DNA from: Gemmatimonadota bacterium
GTDB lineage: Bacteria > Latescibacterota > UBA2968 > UBA8231
Reading direction: 5' to 3'
Assembly (NCBI GenBank): GCA_009840005.1
Contig: VXOR01000095.1
Coordinates: 1 to 54,287 of the forward strand
DNA length: 54,287 bases
This document shows positions 8,842 through 18,043 of the stretch, piece after piece; within the stretch, counting starts at the first letter, position 1, and every line of letters starts with the position of its first letter. The notes beneath the pieces are model-generated. The model searched no databases and was not told the DNA's origin. It worked only from the letters and a program-made list of their open reading frames with translations. Both the position numbers and the translations under genes were made by a program.

Positions 8842-10182
8842 ATGCAGGTCGATTCTTCCATCTTCAAAGCGTACGATATCCGCGGCATTTACCCCGATCC
8901 CCTGAGCGAAGAGGTGGCCTACGCCATAGGCCGCGCCTTGGTAGCCCTGCTAAGGTGCGAGGAGGTCGTCGTCGGGCGCGACATGCGCCTTTCGAGTCCG
9001 GCCATAAAAGAGCACCTCTTGCGCGGCCTCGTCGATCAAGGCGCAGACGTCATCGACATCGGCATGGTCAGCACCGATCAATACTACTATGCCTGCGCCA
9101 CCATGGACCGTCCGGGCGCGATGGTGACGGCTTCGCACAACCCGCCTGAATACTGCGGCTTCAAGATGGTGCGCCAAATGCCCTATCTGCTCAGCGGCGA
9201 ATCCGGGATCCAAGACTTGCGCCGCCTCGTGGAGGAGGAAAGTTGGGGCGCGGGGCAGAGGCAGGGCGCGGTTCGAACTGGGGACGTGACGCCGGGCTTT
9301 ATCGACAAGGTGTTGAGCCTCGTGGATCTGGTCCGGATCAAGCCGCTCAAGGTAGTGGCCGATACGGGCAATGGCATGGTCGGGCCGGTCCTGCAAGAGG
9401 TGTACGAGCGGTTGCCCGTTGAGTTTATCGGCATGTACCTAGAGCCGGATGGCCGCCTGCCCAACCACGGGCTCGACCCCATGCAGCCGGAGAATCGCGC
9501 CGACTTGGAGCGCCGCGTTCTAGCCGAAGGTGCGGACGTCGGCTTTGCCTTTGACGGCGACGGCGATCGGTTCTTCATCATTGACGACCGGGGCCGTTTT
9601 GTGCCCGGCGACTTTGCAACCGCGCTGATGGCCTGTTACATGCTAGAACGCGATCCCGGGGCCAAGATCGTGTACGACGTGCGCTGCTCGTGGGCCGTGC
9701 CCGACCTCGTAAAAGCAGCCGGCGGTACTCCGCTGATCGAGCGCGTCGGCCATTCGTTCCTCAAGCCGAGGATGTTTGAGGAAGGAGCCGCTTTCGCAGG
9801 CGAACTGAGCGGTCATTACTACTTCCGCGACTTCTTTGGCGCGGATTCCGGCATCGTGCCGTCGCTGGTGATGCTGGAGTTGCTGTCGCAGCGCGGGGTT
9901 AAGCTCTCTGAGCTGCTCGCCCCCCTAGAGTGCCAGTACTTCACGTCCTCTGAGATCAACTCTGAGGTCGCGGACCCCGCCGCCAAAATTGCGGCCCTAG
10001 CCGACCGCTACCAAGACGGCTGCATCCAGCACCTCGACGGGATTTCGGTCAGTTACGACGACTGGCACTTCAACGTGCGGCCCTCCAATACCGAGCCGCT
10101 GTTGCGACTCAACTTAGAGGCGCTCTCCGCGGAGCGCATGGCCGAAAAGCGAGATGAAGTACTCGCCTTTATTCGCGCGTAA
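8842..10182 (+). CDS. Phosphomannomutase/phosphoglucomutase
   Basis: Alpha-D-phosphohexomutase of 446 residues, interconverting 6-phospho and 1-phospho mannose or glucose to supply nucleotide sugars. All four domains show their signatures: KAYDIRG at the start, the catalytic phosphoserine loop TASHNPPEY (Ser98), the metal-binding DGDGDR loop near residue 238, the sugar-binding GELSGH loop, and the phosphate-binding RPSNTEP near residue 413. The sequence is closest in style to ManB/AlgC/CpsG. It sits inside the exopolysaccharide operon, 3 bases before the ligase gene, as expected for a precursor-supply enzyme. Confidence 0.93.
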   Translation: MQVDSSIFKAYDIRGIYPDPLSEEVAYAIGRALVALLRCEEVVVGRDMRLSSPAIKEHLLRGLVDQGADVIDIGMVSTDQYYYACATMDRPGAMVTASHNPPEYCGFKMVRQMPYLLSGESGIQDLRRLVEEESWGAGQRQGAVRTGDVTPGFIDKVLSLVDLVRIKPLKVVADTGNGMVGPVLQEVYERLPVEFIGMYLEPDGRLPNHGLDPMQPENRADLERRVLAEGADVGFAFDGDGDRFFIIDDRGRFVPGDFATALMACYMLERDPGAKIVYDVRCSWAVPDLVKAAGGTPLIERVGHSFLKPRMFEEGAAFAGELSGHYYFRDFFGADSGIVPSLVMLELLSQRGVKLSELLAPLECQYFTSSEINSEVADPAAKIAALADRYQDGCIQHLDGISVSYDDWHFNVRPSNTEPLLRLNLEALSAERMAEKRDEVLAFIRA

Positions 10183-10185
10183 ATT

Positions 10186-11634
10186 ATGACGGCCCCCGCC
10201 CCTAAGATCCCGTGGGCTTTCGCCCTCGACCGCCGCTACTTTGCGGCATTTTTGGTTTTCCAAGGCGCGGTGGTCGCTGGCAGCATCTTCGTTTTTGAAT
10301 TCCTCCCGGCCCTCCTCATCGGTGCGCTCTGCGTCGCGTTTTTTGTCGCGGGTCTGATGCTGAGGCCGTGGATCATCGTCCCAATTTTGTTGCTGACGAC
10401 GGCCCTCGACAGCACGGGTCGGCTGTTCGGCGAGTCCGGTCCTTCAAAAGAGATCTTCTTGCTGACGGGGTTTCACTTGGCCTTTGGGCTGATGGTCGCC
10501 GGCTTGGCCGCCAACATCTGCCTGCGGCAGCGCGTGCACTTTCCCGACTTCGAGATTAAGGTGCCGCTCTTTTTGTTCCTCGCGTCGATTGCGGTGTCGC
10601 TGACGTACACGCCCAATCAGCCAGAGGCAACCGTCAGCTTCTTGCGGATTTGCGCCCTCGTGCTCTTCACCTACATGGTGCAAATCACGCTCGACTCTAG
10701 GCGGGCCGTGTCCGCGGTCTTATGGTCTCTAGTGGTCTTGACGATAGCGGGCTCAGTGATGGGGGCCTATCAGGTCATCACCGGCCAATTCCACCTGCCG
10801 GCCAAGGTCATCACTGCCTTGGGCGGCAACGTGCCGCGGGCGACGGGGGCCTTTCACAACCCCAATATCTTTGCCTCGTTTGTAATGAGCGGCGTCCTGC
10901 CGCTGTTGGCCGTCTTGCTCAACTATCGGCTGCCTAGGGGCCAGCGCGTGCTTTTTGCTTTGGCGGTCGTCATCGGCTTTGGCGGTCTGTTGGCCTCGTT
11001 TAGCCGCTCTAGCTGGGTGTCAACGCTGGCCGGCGTGCTCGTCATCCTCTGGTTGAGCGGCAAGCTGCGCTATTTTTTTATCGCGATTTTCGCATCCATC
11101 TTGCTGGTGCTCGGCCTGAAAGAATTCGTGCCTTATGCCGAGTACATCTTCGAGCGCTTAGCCTCCATCTTCACCTTGTTTGATGAGTTCGGCTCGACCG
11201 GCCGCGCTTCGAGTACGGCGCGCATTTATCTCGTCATGGCCTCGTTCGACATGTTTGCGGACCATCCGTTCTTGGGCACTGGTTGGCGATCCTTTCCAGT
11301 GATATTCTCCCAATACGCGCCGCCCGGATATCCCCACTGGACCCTAGTGAAAGAGCCGCACACTATAGTGACTGCGATCTTGGGCGAACTAGGCATCGTT
11401 GGTTTCGCAGCTTTTGTCTGGTTTGTCGGGAAGACGTTCTTTTTGAGCTTGGGACGCTTGCAGCAGATGCAGGATTCCTATTTGCGCGCCGTAGCCATCG
11501 GCTTGATCGCCACGTTTGTCGCCTTCCAGGTCAATCAGACGTTTAATGGCGACCTGCCCAGCAACATGTTTTGGTTCTGCATCGGCATGCTCTTCGCCGT
11601 GCAGCGGCTCGACGCGGGCGCACGTGCGCCGTGA
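10186..11634 (+). CDS. O-antigen ligase / Wzy-type polymerase membrane protein
   Basis: Integral membrane protein of 482 residues with about 11-12 hydrophobic segments. The Wzy_C (O-antigen ligase) core is visible around residues 215-380. It includes GAFHNPNIFASF, the FSRSSW turn and a large periplasmic loop with DMFADHPFLGTGWRSF and PHTIVTAILGELGIVGF, where catalytic His and Arg residues usually lie. Members join or polymerise undecaprenyl-linked glycans at the outer face of the inner membrane. Whether this is a ligase or polymerase cannot be told from sequence. Neighbouring transferases place it in surface-polysaccharide assembly. Confidence 0.85.
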   Translation: MTAPAPKIPWAFALDRRYFAAFLVFQGAVVAGSIFVFEFLPALLIGALCVAFFVAGLMLRPWIIVPILLLTTALDSTGRLFGESGPSKEIFLLTGFHLAFGLMVAGLAANICLRQRVHFPDFEIKVPLFLFLASIAVSLTYTPNQPEATVSFLRICALVLFTYMVQITLDSRRAVSAVLWSLVVLTIAGSVMGAYQVITGQFHLPAKVITALGGNVPRATGAFHNPNIFASFVMSGVLPLLAVLLNYRLPRGQRVLFALAVVIGFGGLLASFSRSSWVSTLAGVLVILWLSGKLRYFFIAIFASILLVLGLKEFVPYAEYIFERLASIFTLFDEFGSTGRASSTARIYLVMASFDMFADHPFLGTGWRSFPVIFSQYAPPGYPHWTLVKEPHTIVTAILGELGIVGFAAFVWFVGKTFFLSLGRLQQMQDSYLRAVAIGLIATFVAFQVNQTFNGDLPSNMFWFCIGMLFAVQRLDAGARAP

Positions 11635-11674
11635 AGATCTTAGAACCGGCGCTTGAAGAACGCGAGGATCAACC

Positions 11675-12835
11675 GTGAAAGTTTTGCTGCTATCGCACCT
11701 CTACCCCAACGTCATATCTAAGCTCTCCGGAAGTTTTGTCCACAATCAGGCACGTTTCCTCCAAGATCATTGTCAACTAAAGGTAGTGGCACCCGTGCCT
11801 TGGTTTCCCCTGCCGGGATTTGGGTTGTGGAGTGCCTACCGCCATGTCCCACGCTGCGAAGTGGTGGACGGAATCGAGGTGCGGCATCCCCGCCGCTTTG
11901 CCGTACCGCGGCGGATTTTTTTTGCTCAGCAGTGGCGTTTTCACCTCAAGGCTTTGCGCAATGCCGTTGCGGATGTGCCGGACATCATCCACGCACACTG
12001 CGCCTATCCCGATGGTCGGGCCGCTGTTGAGTACGGTTCACAAACCGGCCGGCCCGTAGTCATCACAGTCCACGGTTCAGACATTAAGATTCTGCCTAAG
12101 CTCAAATCCCAATGGCGGCAATTGATCGTTGAGGCCCTAACGCAAGCTGTGGCCGTTATTGTCGTCAGCCAAGAGCTGCGTCGCGAGGTTGTGCAATTGG
12201 GCGTCCTGGCCGATAAGGTTCGCTACATTCCCAACGGCGTTGACTGCCAGCTCTTTTCGGCGACCGAGTCGCACCAGCCCGATAAAGAAAAGTGGCATCT
12301 ACTTTATGTGGGCCGATTTGTCGAGGCAAAGGGATTGCGCGTTTTGCTGGCGGCACTAGCTAAAGTGCGCAGTCAGGGCCGCGATGTCTCGTTGACCTTG
12401 ATCGGCGGCCACCCTGCGACCGGGACCGCCGATCCCTTCCTACCTCAAGTCAACGACTTGAACCTGTCCGAACATGTGTCGTTTGAGGATGCGGTACCTT
12501 GGGAGGAATTACCCCCCTATATGGCCGCTGCCGATCTGTTTGTCCTGCCCAGTTTTAGCGAGGGCCTGACCACGTCGCTGATCGAAGCCATGGCCTGTGG
12601 CCTGCCCGTGGTCGCCACGCGCTGTGGTGGGCCAGAGGAGGTCGTCAATGAGGAGGTCGGACGGCTAGTGGCGGTCGGCGACGCGGAGGACTTGGCGGCG
12701 GGTATCCTCGCGGTGCTAGACGAATACGACCGCTACGACCGCACGGCGATTCGCCAGCAAGCCGAGGAACGCTACGACTATCGCCGGTTGGCGGCTCGCA
12801 TTTGGGCGCTGTACGAGGAAGTGCTAGCCAGATAA
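11675..12835 (+). CDS. Glycosyltransferase family 4 (GT-B fold)
   Basis: A 386-residue GT4-type transferase. The N-terminal Rossmann half has the glycine-rich loop (SKLSGSFVHNQARFL) and VITVHGSDI. The C-terminal half has the donor-binding LLYVGRFVEAKG strand and the EX7E motif in PSFSEGLTTSLIEAMACGLPVVAT. Family members add a sugar with retention from a nucleotide donor to a lipid-linked acceptor. The GTG start at 11675 has GAGGA about 7 bases upstream. It lies within the polysaccharide operon; donor and acceptor are not predictable. Confidence 0.9.
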   Translation: MKVLLLSHLYPNVISKLSGSFVHNQARFLQDHCQLKVVAPVPWFPLPGFGLWSAYRHVPRCEVVDGIEVRHPRRFAVPRRIFFAQQWRFHLKALRNAVADVPDIIHAHCAYPDGRAAVEYGSQTGRPVVITVHGSDIKILPKLKSQWRQLIVEALTQAVAVIVVSQELRREVVQLGVLADKVRYIPNGVDCQLFSATESHQPDKEKWHLLYVGRFVEAKGLRVLLAALAKVRSQGRDVSLTLIGGHPATGTADPFLPQVNDLNLSEHVSFEDAVPWEELPPYMAAADLFVLPSFSEGLTTSLIEAMACGLPVVATRCGGPEEVVNEEVGRLVAVGDAEDLAAGILAVLDEYDRYDRTAIRQQAEERYDYRRLAARIWALYEEVLAR

Positions 12836-12955
12836 TGTCCGCAGATTCCCAACGCTGGCACCAATCCCGGACAACGTGCGGTACACGGTTGCATAAATGG
12901 ATACAAATGACGAAAATATAACGAGATAAGATACACCTTCTACCGCCAAAATCCC

Positions 12956-14095
12956 ATGCTCGTCGCCATTTTTTGGGCCGCTTTATTCCTCGTCGTCTAT
13001 ACCTATCTGATCTACCCGGTTTTGCTCTGGCTCTTGGCGGCTGGCCGCAAGATGCCCGAGTATGCGCCACTGAGCGAATGGCCTGAAGCATCGTTAATTA
13101 TTGCCGCGCACAACGAAGAAGCCGTATTGCGCGCCAAGCTAGAAAATGCCTTGGCCATGGACTATCCGGCTGAGCGGCTCGACATCATCGTCGTCTCAGA
13201 CGCCTCGACCGATGACACCGACCGCATTGCCGCCGAATTCGCCGTGCGTGGGGTGCGGCGGCACCGGCAGGAGGTCCGCGGCGGCAAGACCGAGGCGCAA
13301 AACGCAGGGGTGCGCTTGGCGCGCGGGCAGTTTGTCGCGTTTTCTGACGCCAACAGCATGTACGCGCCTAGTGCGCTCAAGCGGCTGTTGGCACCCTTTG
13401 CCGATGAGCGGATCGGCTGCGTCTGCGGCGAGTTGCAATACGCCAATCCAGATGAGCAAGGCGCGGGCAAGGGCGAAGGCCTGTACTGGCGCTACGAGCA
13501 GTTTCTCAAGCGCCGGGAGAGCTTGCTCAGCTCTGCGCTGGGCGCTAATGGGGCGATCTACGCGCTCCGGCGCGAGCTGTTCGTCGAACTGCGCGGCGAT
13601 ATTATCAGCGACTTTGTCGCGCCCCTGCACGCTTGGCGGCGCGGCTTTCGCATTGCGTACGAGCCAACAGCCGTTGCCACCGAGTACAGTAGCGGTCGCT
13701 TTGGCGACGAGTTCCGCCGCCGCCGCCGCATTGTCTCGCGCTCGCTCTACGGGCTGTGGACCGAGGCCGGCGTGCTCAATCCGTTCGCGCACTTTCTTTT
13801 TGCATTTCAGATGTTTTCCCACAAGCTGCTCCGCTGGCTCGTGCCGGTGTGGCTGTTGGTGGTACTCGCGGTCAATATCCCATTGGCCGAGAGCGAGTAC
13901 TACGACCTCTTGCTCGCACTGCAAGTGACTTTCTACGGCTTGGCCGCGTTGGGCCTCTTGCTGCCGGAGCGGTTCGGACGCTATTGGCTGTTCTACGTGC
14001 CGGCCTATTTTACCGCTACCAATTGGGGTACCCTGCTGGGGCTGCTGAGCTTCCTAATGGGTCGCCGCCACCGCGTCTGGCAGCCCGCGAGGTAG
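12956..14095 (+). CDS. Membrane glycosyltransferase family 2
   Basis: A 379-residue processive-type GT2. An N-terminal membrane helix (LVAIFWAALFLVVYTYLIYPVLLWLL) is followed by the GT-A domain. It has the nucleotide-binding start ASLIIAAHNEE, the DASTDDT motif, a metal-binding SDANSMY (DxN variant of DxD) and a downstream RRRRIVSRSLYGLW segment in place of the usual QxxRW. Three C-terminal hydrophobic helices follow. The architecture resembles hyaluronan/cellulose-synthase-like enzymes and IcaA. About 120 bases separate it from the preceding transferase, and a 7-base gap precedes the next gene. Confidence 0.88.
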   Translation: MLVAIFWAALFLVVYTYLIYPVLLWLLAAGRKMPEYAPLSEWPEASLIIAAHNEEAVLRAKLENALAMDYPAERLDIIVVSDASTDDTDRIAAEFAVRGVRRHRQEVRGGKTEAQNAGVRLARGQFVAFSDANSMYAPSALKRLLAPFADERIGCVCGELQYANPDEQGAGKGEGLYWRYEQFLKRRESLLSSALGANGAIYALRRELFVELRGDIISDFVAPLHAWRRGFRIAYEPTAVATEYSSGRFGDEFRRRRRIVSRSLYGLWTEAGVLNPFAHFLFAFQMFSHKLLRWLVPVWLLVVLAVNIPLAESEYYDLLLALQVTFYGLAALGLLLPERFGRYWLFYVPAYFTATNWGTLLGLLSFLMGRRHRVWQPAR

Positions 14096-14102
14096 AGCAT
14101 TT

Positions 14103-15557
14103 ATGTCGCGCCTGAAACGCGTTGTCTTGCTGTTGCTGAGCGACACGGTCGCCGTCAGTTTGGCGTCGGTGTTCTTTTTGTGGATGAAATTGGCCGGCGG
14201 CGGGCTGGAGATCGTCCGCCACAACTACGAGCGGCTCTATCCAGACGCGGTAGAAGAGCCGAGCTTCTGGTATGCGCTGGGCTATTATTCGGACGTGTTG
14301 CCGCTGATAAGTGGCTGCTGGCTGCTGCTGTTCCTGTTTTTTGGTTTCTATCAATCCTCGCCCTCTAGTTCGCGCTTCGACGAAATATACGAGGTCCTCA
14401 AGGTCGTTACCTTGGGCATCTTGCTGGCCATGATCGCCACCTTTGACCGCGACATCCGCCTCACTCGATTGCTGGTCTTGTTCTACTGGCTGGGCATGGT
14501 TGCGCTAGTAGCGGGTGGGCGGGTGCTAGTGCGCAGCTTTGAGCGGCAGCTTTTGCTGCGCGGCATTGGTCTTAGGCGTACGGCCATCGTGGGCGTGAAT
14601 GCGCGCGGCATACGGCTGTTGCGCGCGTTGCGGGCGGCACCGGCGCAGGGATATGAGATCGTGGGCCTTGTGCGGGCGCACGGCGAGAACGATCACGCGG
14701 CCATTGACGGCCTACCCGTGCTTGGCGCAGTAGGCGATCTGCGAACCATCCTCGCGACCGAGGGCATTGAGGCCGTACTCATCGCCCTGCAAGCCAATTC
14801 GCACGAAGAGATCATGCAGATCGTCGAGGAAGCCGAGGGGCTACCAGTCTCCTTTGGCATCACGCCTGACCTGTACGACATTGTAACCGGCCACGTGCGC
14901 ACGACGCAGATTTACGGCGTGCCGCTGATGGAACTCAAGCCCGAGTTGATGCCAGCTTGGCAGCGGACGGTCAAGCGGCTCATCGACATGATGGTGGCCG
15001 TTGTCGTGCTCGCGGGCTTGGCCCCGTTGTGGCTGTTGGTGGCCGCGGCGATTAAGCTGACCTCCAAAGGGCCGGTGTTCTTTCGCCAAGAGCGCGTTGG
15101 TGAGGGGGGCCGGACCTTTGCGATGCTCAAATTCCGCTCGATGTACGTAGATGCCGAGGAAAAGACCGGGCCGGTATGGGCCAAGGGTGCCGATCCACGG
15201 GTGACGCCGATTGGCCGGGTGCTGCGCGCCTTGCACTTAGACGAGATTCCCCAGTGCATCAACTTCCTGCGCGGCGACATGAGCTTGGTCGGCCCGCGGC
15301 CCGAACGCCCGTTTTTCGTCGAGCAATTCAAGAAGCAGATTCCCTTGTACATGCGGCGTTTCAACGTCAAGCCCGGCCTGTTGGGCTGGGCGCAATCCAA
15401 GCACGAGTTCGACCTCGATTCCAAGGACGTGGTAGGCATTGCCCGCGAGCGGCTGGAGTACGATTTATACTACATCGAGAACATGTCGCTCAGGCTGGAC
15501 TTCAAGATCATGCTGCAAACGGTGTGGTTCGTGCTGACGGGCAAGAGCACGCGCTGA
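14103..15557 (+). CDS. Exopolysaccharide polyprenyl-phosphate sugar transferase (WbaP/WcaJ-like)
   Basis: Initiating enzyme that moves a sugar-1-phosphate from a nucleotide sugar to undecaprenyl phosphate. The 484-residue protein has four N-terminal membrane helices, a CoA-binding-like Rossmann domain (about 155-270), a re-entrant membrane helix (KRLIDMMVAVVVLAGLAPLW) and the bacterial sugar-transferase domain. That domain contains GPVFFRQERVGEGG, FAMLKFRSM, LHLDEIPQ and SLVGPRPERP, with the catalytic Asp-Glu pair in DEIPQ. It is the last gene of the exopolysaccharide operon and converges on the minus-strand TOPRIM gene 22 bases away. Confidence 0.93.
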   Translation: MSRLKRVVLLLLSDTVAVSLASVFFLWMKLAGGGLEIVRHNYERLYPDAVEEPSFWYALGYYSDVLPLISGCWLLLFLFFGFYQSSPSSSRFDEIYEVLKVVTLGILLAMIATFDRDIRLTRLLVLFYWLGMVALVAGGRVLVRSFERQLLLRGIGLRRTAIVGVNARGIRLLRALRAAPAQGYEIVGLVRAHGENDHAAIDGLPVLGAVGDLRTILATEGIEAVLIALQANSHEEIMQIVEEAEGLPVSFGITPDLYDIVTGHVRTTQIYGVPLMELKPELMPAWQRTVKRLIDMMVAVVVLAGLAPLWLLVAAAIKLTSKGPVFFRQERVGEGGRTFAMLKFRSMYVDAEEKTGPVWAKGADPRVTPIGRVLRALHLDEIPQCINFLRGDMSLVGPRPERPFFVEQFKKQIPLYMRRFNVKPGLLGWAQSKHEFDLDSKDVVGIARERLEYDLYYIENMSLRLDFKIMLQTVWFVLTGKSTR

Positions 15558-15579
15558 TGATACCGACAGAGACTGATAC

Positions 15580-16248
15580 TCAGATAAGCTCTCGAATCTT
15601 CTTGTGAAAGTAGCAGAAACTGGGCGATGCGTTGATAGCTACGTCCATGTGAGGGGTGATGCGCTCTGCCCATATCGACTTTTCTTGGCCGACTGTTGCC
15701 CACCCTTTCTTTTTTAACTCGTTTGCACCACCTTGGTATACTGCATCTGCCAGGAGTTCCCATGTGCCGCAAATGGCGTCGTTTTTGTAACGACTTAGGA
15801 CATTGTCCTTGGCCTTTGGGTAGGCTGCTTTGATCGCGGCAATGTCGCCGAGTAGCCAAGCTTCACCTTCTTCGATGGCAATGCAAAACCGGGTCTCTGG
15901 TTTGGGATTGCACGCATTTAGGGCGGTGAAGAGTTCTTGGCGAAATTCTTTCAGACATTTGTCATCTAAGTCGCAAACCAGAATCACTACTGCTGGATAG
16001 TCGGGTGGATAGTCGGGTGGATAGTCGGCAAATGTCTTTCCATATCCCCTGAGCAGCTTGGGAAGTTGGTCGAGCAAAAGGCGATTGCTTGCTTCGGTGC
16101 CACTCTTGAGGTTTCGGGGAATGCGGCCGATTCCCTTATAAAAATGAACCTCGCATGTATGCTGATCACCGGCACCGATAATTTTTGGGATCAGAATGTC
16201 GAGTGCCTTTTTGCCGGACTGGTCTTCGACGAGTACTTCAAAGTGCAT
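15580..16248 (-). CDS. DUF4276-like TOPRIM-type protein (putative defence nuclease partner)
   Basis: A 222-residue protein with the features of DUF4276. A first strand ends in VEDQSG (Glu8), resembling the TOPRIM catalytic glutamate, and a later strand ends in VCDLDDK (Asp93, Asp95), resembling the TOPRIM DxD. A C-terminal block has EEGEAWLLGD. OLD-family nucleases fuse a AAA ATPase to such a TOPRIM; here the two are separate, with the ATPase gene ending 4 bases upstream. The ATG at 16248 has GAGGT 6 bases upstream and fits this spacing. A YPPD repeat at residues 77-84 comes from a 12-base tandem repeat. Nuclease activity is inferred, not shown. Confidence 0.72.
   Translation of the reverse strand: MHFEVLVEDQSGKKALDILIPKIIGAGDQHTCEVHFYKGIGRIPRNLKSGTEASNRLLLDQLPKLLRGYGKTFADYPPDYPPDYPAVVILVCDLDDKCLKEFRQELFTALNACNPKPETRFCIAIEEGEAWLLGDIAAIKAAYPKAKDNVLSRYKNDAICGTWELLADAVYQGGANELKKKGWATVGQEKSIWAERITPHMDVAINASPSFCYFHKKIRELI
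15995..16028. repeat. 12-base tandem repeat inside the DUF4276 gene
   Basis: The unit GGATAGTCGGGT occurs 2.8 times head to tail. It keeps the reading frame and encodes repeated Tyr-Pro-Pro-Asp on the minus strand, just before the strand bearing the DxD motif. Confidence 0.9.
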
Positions 16249-16252
16249 CCAA

Positions 16253-17557
16253 TTACCTCGCGTCGAGATAGTCGCTGTACCAGAGGCCACCCAACGGCAA
16301 TCCCTCCTCGACCATGTTGTTCACGATAGGATCATCACTTGCCCGGCGAATCGTCGAAAAGCCGTCTTCGCCTTTTTCCAAAATCCAGACTTCTTGCGGC
16401 TCTAACGCATCGACGAAGTATGGCTGATGCGTCGTGACAAAAACTTGCGAACCGCTACGGGCCCTAGCGTGTTCGCGGAATTCGTTGGCGAGAGTCTCTA
16501 GGAGCTTGTGATACAGACCGTTTTCCGGTTCTTCAATGCAGAGGAAAGAAGGGGGTGTCTGATCTTCGAGCAGCAATAAGTAGGCGAATACCTTGAGCGT
16601 CCCGTCAGATACTTGCTGGGCATAGAACGGTTCTTGGAAGCCTTTGTCGTTAAACCTAAGCAGCAACCGATCATCATTGGTTCTTTCCGTGTCGATCTTG
16701 TGTATGCCTGGAATTTTCTCGGCGATTTTTGTTAGAATAGCCTGAAAACGCTGTGGATGTTCGCGCTCCATGAATTGCACGACGTTGCCGAGATTGTCTC
16801 CATGGACGTTGAGACGGCTCTGTGGGCCGGCCAGCGGCAGGCTGCGGGCTGCGTCAGGAGTGAAGTAACTGAGATACCATCCCTCGATGAAGCGGCGAAA
16901 AGCGGAAATTCGTGAGTGTTGTTTCAAGGCACCGAGCGTGGCAATGCCGAGTTTACGCTGATCTTCCAATTCGATAAACTCGGTCTCGTCGGATTTTTCT
17001 TTTTTTAGCAAGTCAATGAGCGCTACGAACTCATCGATATTATCTCGCTCTAGCGCTTCGCCAATCATTGTACCGAGTTGATCTTCCTGATACTCTCCCC
17101 CTCCTTTCCATGCCACGCCTCTGCCGTTATTGAGAACCAAAAAAGAAAATGGCCGACCGTATTTCTGGCCTCTTCGTCTTTGTCTGAGGTGTTCTCGGAA
17201 CACATAAGGACGCCCGGACTTGTCTGCCGCAATGGCGACCTCATGGGTAATAGGTCGGGCGTTTCCATGTTCCCTATAGTAAACCTCGAACTCGATGGGG
17301 CCTGTTTCTCCCTGCGTCCGCATTTTCGCAAAGCCACCGCGTCCGCGTGCGTCACAGGCCTCCTCAACTCCGAGTTTCAGGGCGTCGGCGAGGAATCCGA
17401 ACGCATCGAATAGGGCACTCTTTCCCACGCCATTTTTGCCGATTACCGCTGTCATGGGAGTAAGCGGCTGACTATTCGGTTGGTTCCACAGGCGGCCCAG
17501 CGTAACGTCTTTGAGTACCTTGAAGTTTTTTATTCGGAAGCCTTCTATCTTAGCCAT
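16253..17557 (-). CDS. AAA/ABC-type ATPase (AAA_21), OLD-like defence ATPase
   Basis: A 434-residue SMC/ABC-type ATPase. It begins with the typical IEGFRIKNFKVLKDV strand, then Walker A IGKNGVGKS (about residues 39-47). The C-terminal half has a QVSDGT signature-like segment, Walker B SFLCIEEPENGLY and the switch histidine in FVTTHQPYFVD. The middle holds charged helices rather than a long coiled coil. The ATG at 17557 is preferred because GAGGA lies upstream; the longer frame adds 12 non-conserved residues. Such stand-alone ATPases paired with DUF4276 recur in prokaryotic genomes and resemble a split OLD or PARIS-like arrangement. It is head of a two-gene unit with the TOPRIM-like gene. Confidence 0.8.
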   Translation of the reverse strand: MAKIEGFRIKNFKVLKDVTLGRLWNQPNSQPLTPMTAVIGKNGVGKSALFDAFGFLADALKLGVEEACDARGRGGFAKMRTQGETGPIEFEVYYREHGNARPITHEVAIAADKSGRPYVFREHLRQRRRGQKYGRPFSFLVLNNGRGVAWKGGGEYQEDQLGTMIGEALERDNIDEFVALIDLLKKEKSDETEFIELEDQRKLGIATLGALKQHSRISAFRRFIEGWYLSYFTPDAARSLPLAGPQSRLNVHGDNLGNVVQFMEREHPQRFQAILTKIAEKIPGIHKIDTERTNDDRLLLRFNDKGFQEPFYAQQVSDGTLKVFAYLLLLEDQTPPSFLCIEEPENGLYHKLLETLANEFREHARARSGSQVFVTTHQPYFVDALEPQEVWILEKGEDGFSTIRRASDDPIVNNMVEEGLPLGGLWYSDYLDAR

Positions 17558-17698
17558 TTTACCGTCCTCATCGGCGTTGTCGCCTGAATCCATGCACTCT
17601 CTTAAGTCAAGCTAAGCTGTCGAATGAAGACAAGTTCCTTTCAATGCCGTTGGGGTGATAGTGACGTAGAAATGCCGCGCTTACCTCACGTCTTTGTC

Positions 17699-18043
17699 TC
17701 ATGCCTTGAGCGCTAGATGGACGAGTGCCCAGCCGCGGCCGTCTTTCACCGTCCCGGCTAGACGCAGCCAGCCGCCGTAGTGGGACACCCGCACAAAGGA
17801 TGGCTTGTCGAGCGTATGCTGCTGGACGACAAAGTTCAGACTCGATCCTTCGTCGCACCAGTGAATGCCGTCGGGCGATATCTGCACCCTCGCATTAACT
17901 ATAGGGATCTTTTCAGCGCGGAGTATCTGGACGAAGAAAATGGCCTCGTGGCTCCAGCCTGCCTCGTACGGCTCGGTGGCAAAGTCGCCCTCCCAGCACT
18001 GATTGCGCTCCACGACGGCGGTGTGGCTCGGTCGCATATTCAT
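17699..18043 (-). CDS. Uncharacterised small protein
   Basis: A 114-residue protein of unknown function, with no signal peptide or membrane segment. It is rich in beta-type sequence and aromatic residues (GWSHEAIFFVQI; VRVSHYGGWLRLAG), suggesting a single beta-sandwich, perhaps a carbohydrate-binding-like or viral-coat-like fold. Its ATG region overlaps the stop of the upstream gene at 18040, so the two are translationally coupled. I do not recognise a characterised family. Confidence 0.65.
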   Translation of the reverse strand: MNMRPSHTAVVERNQCWEGDFATEPYEAGWSHEAIFFVQILRAEKIPIVNARVQISPDGIHWCDEGSSLNFVVQQHTLDKPSFVRVSHYGGWLRLAGTVKDGRGWALVHLALKA

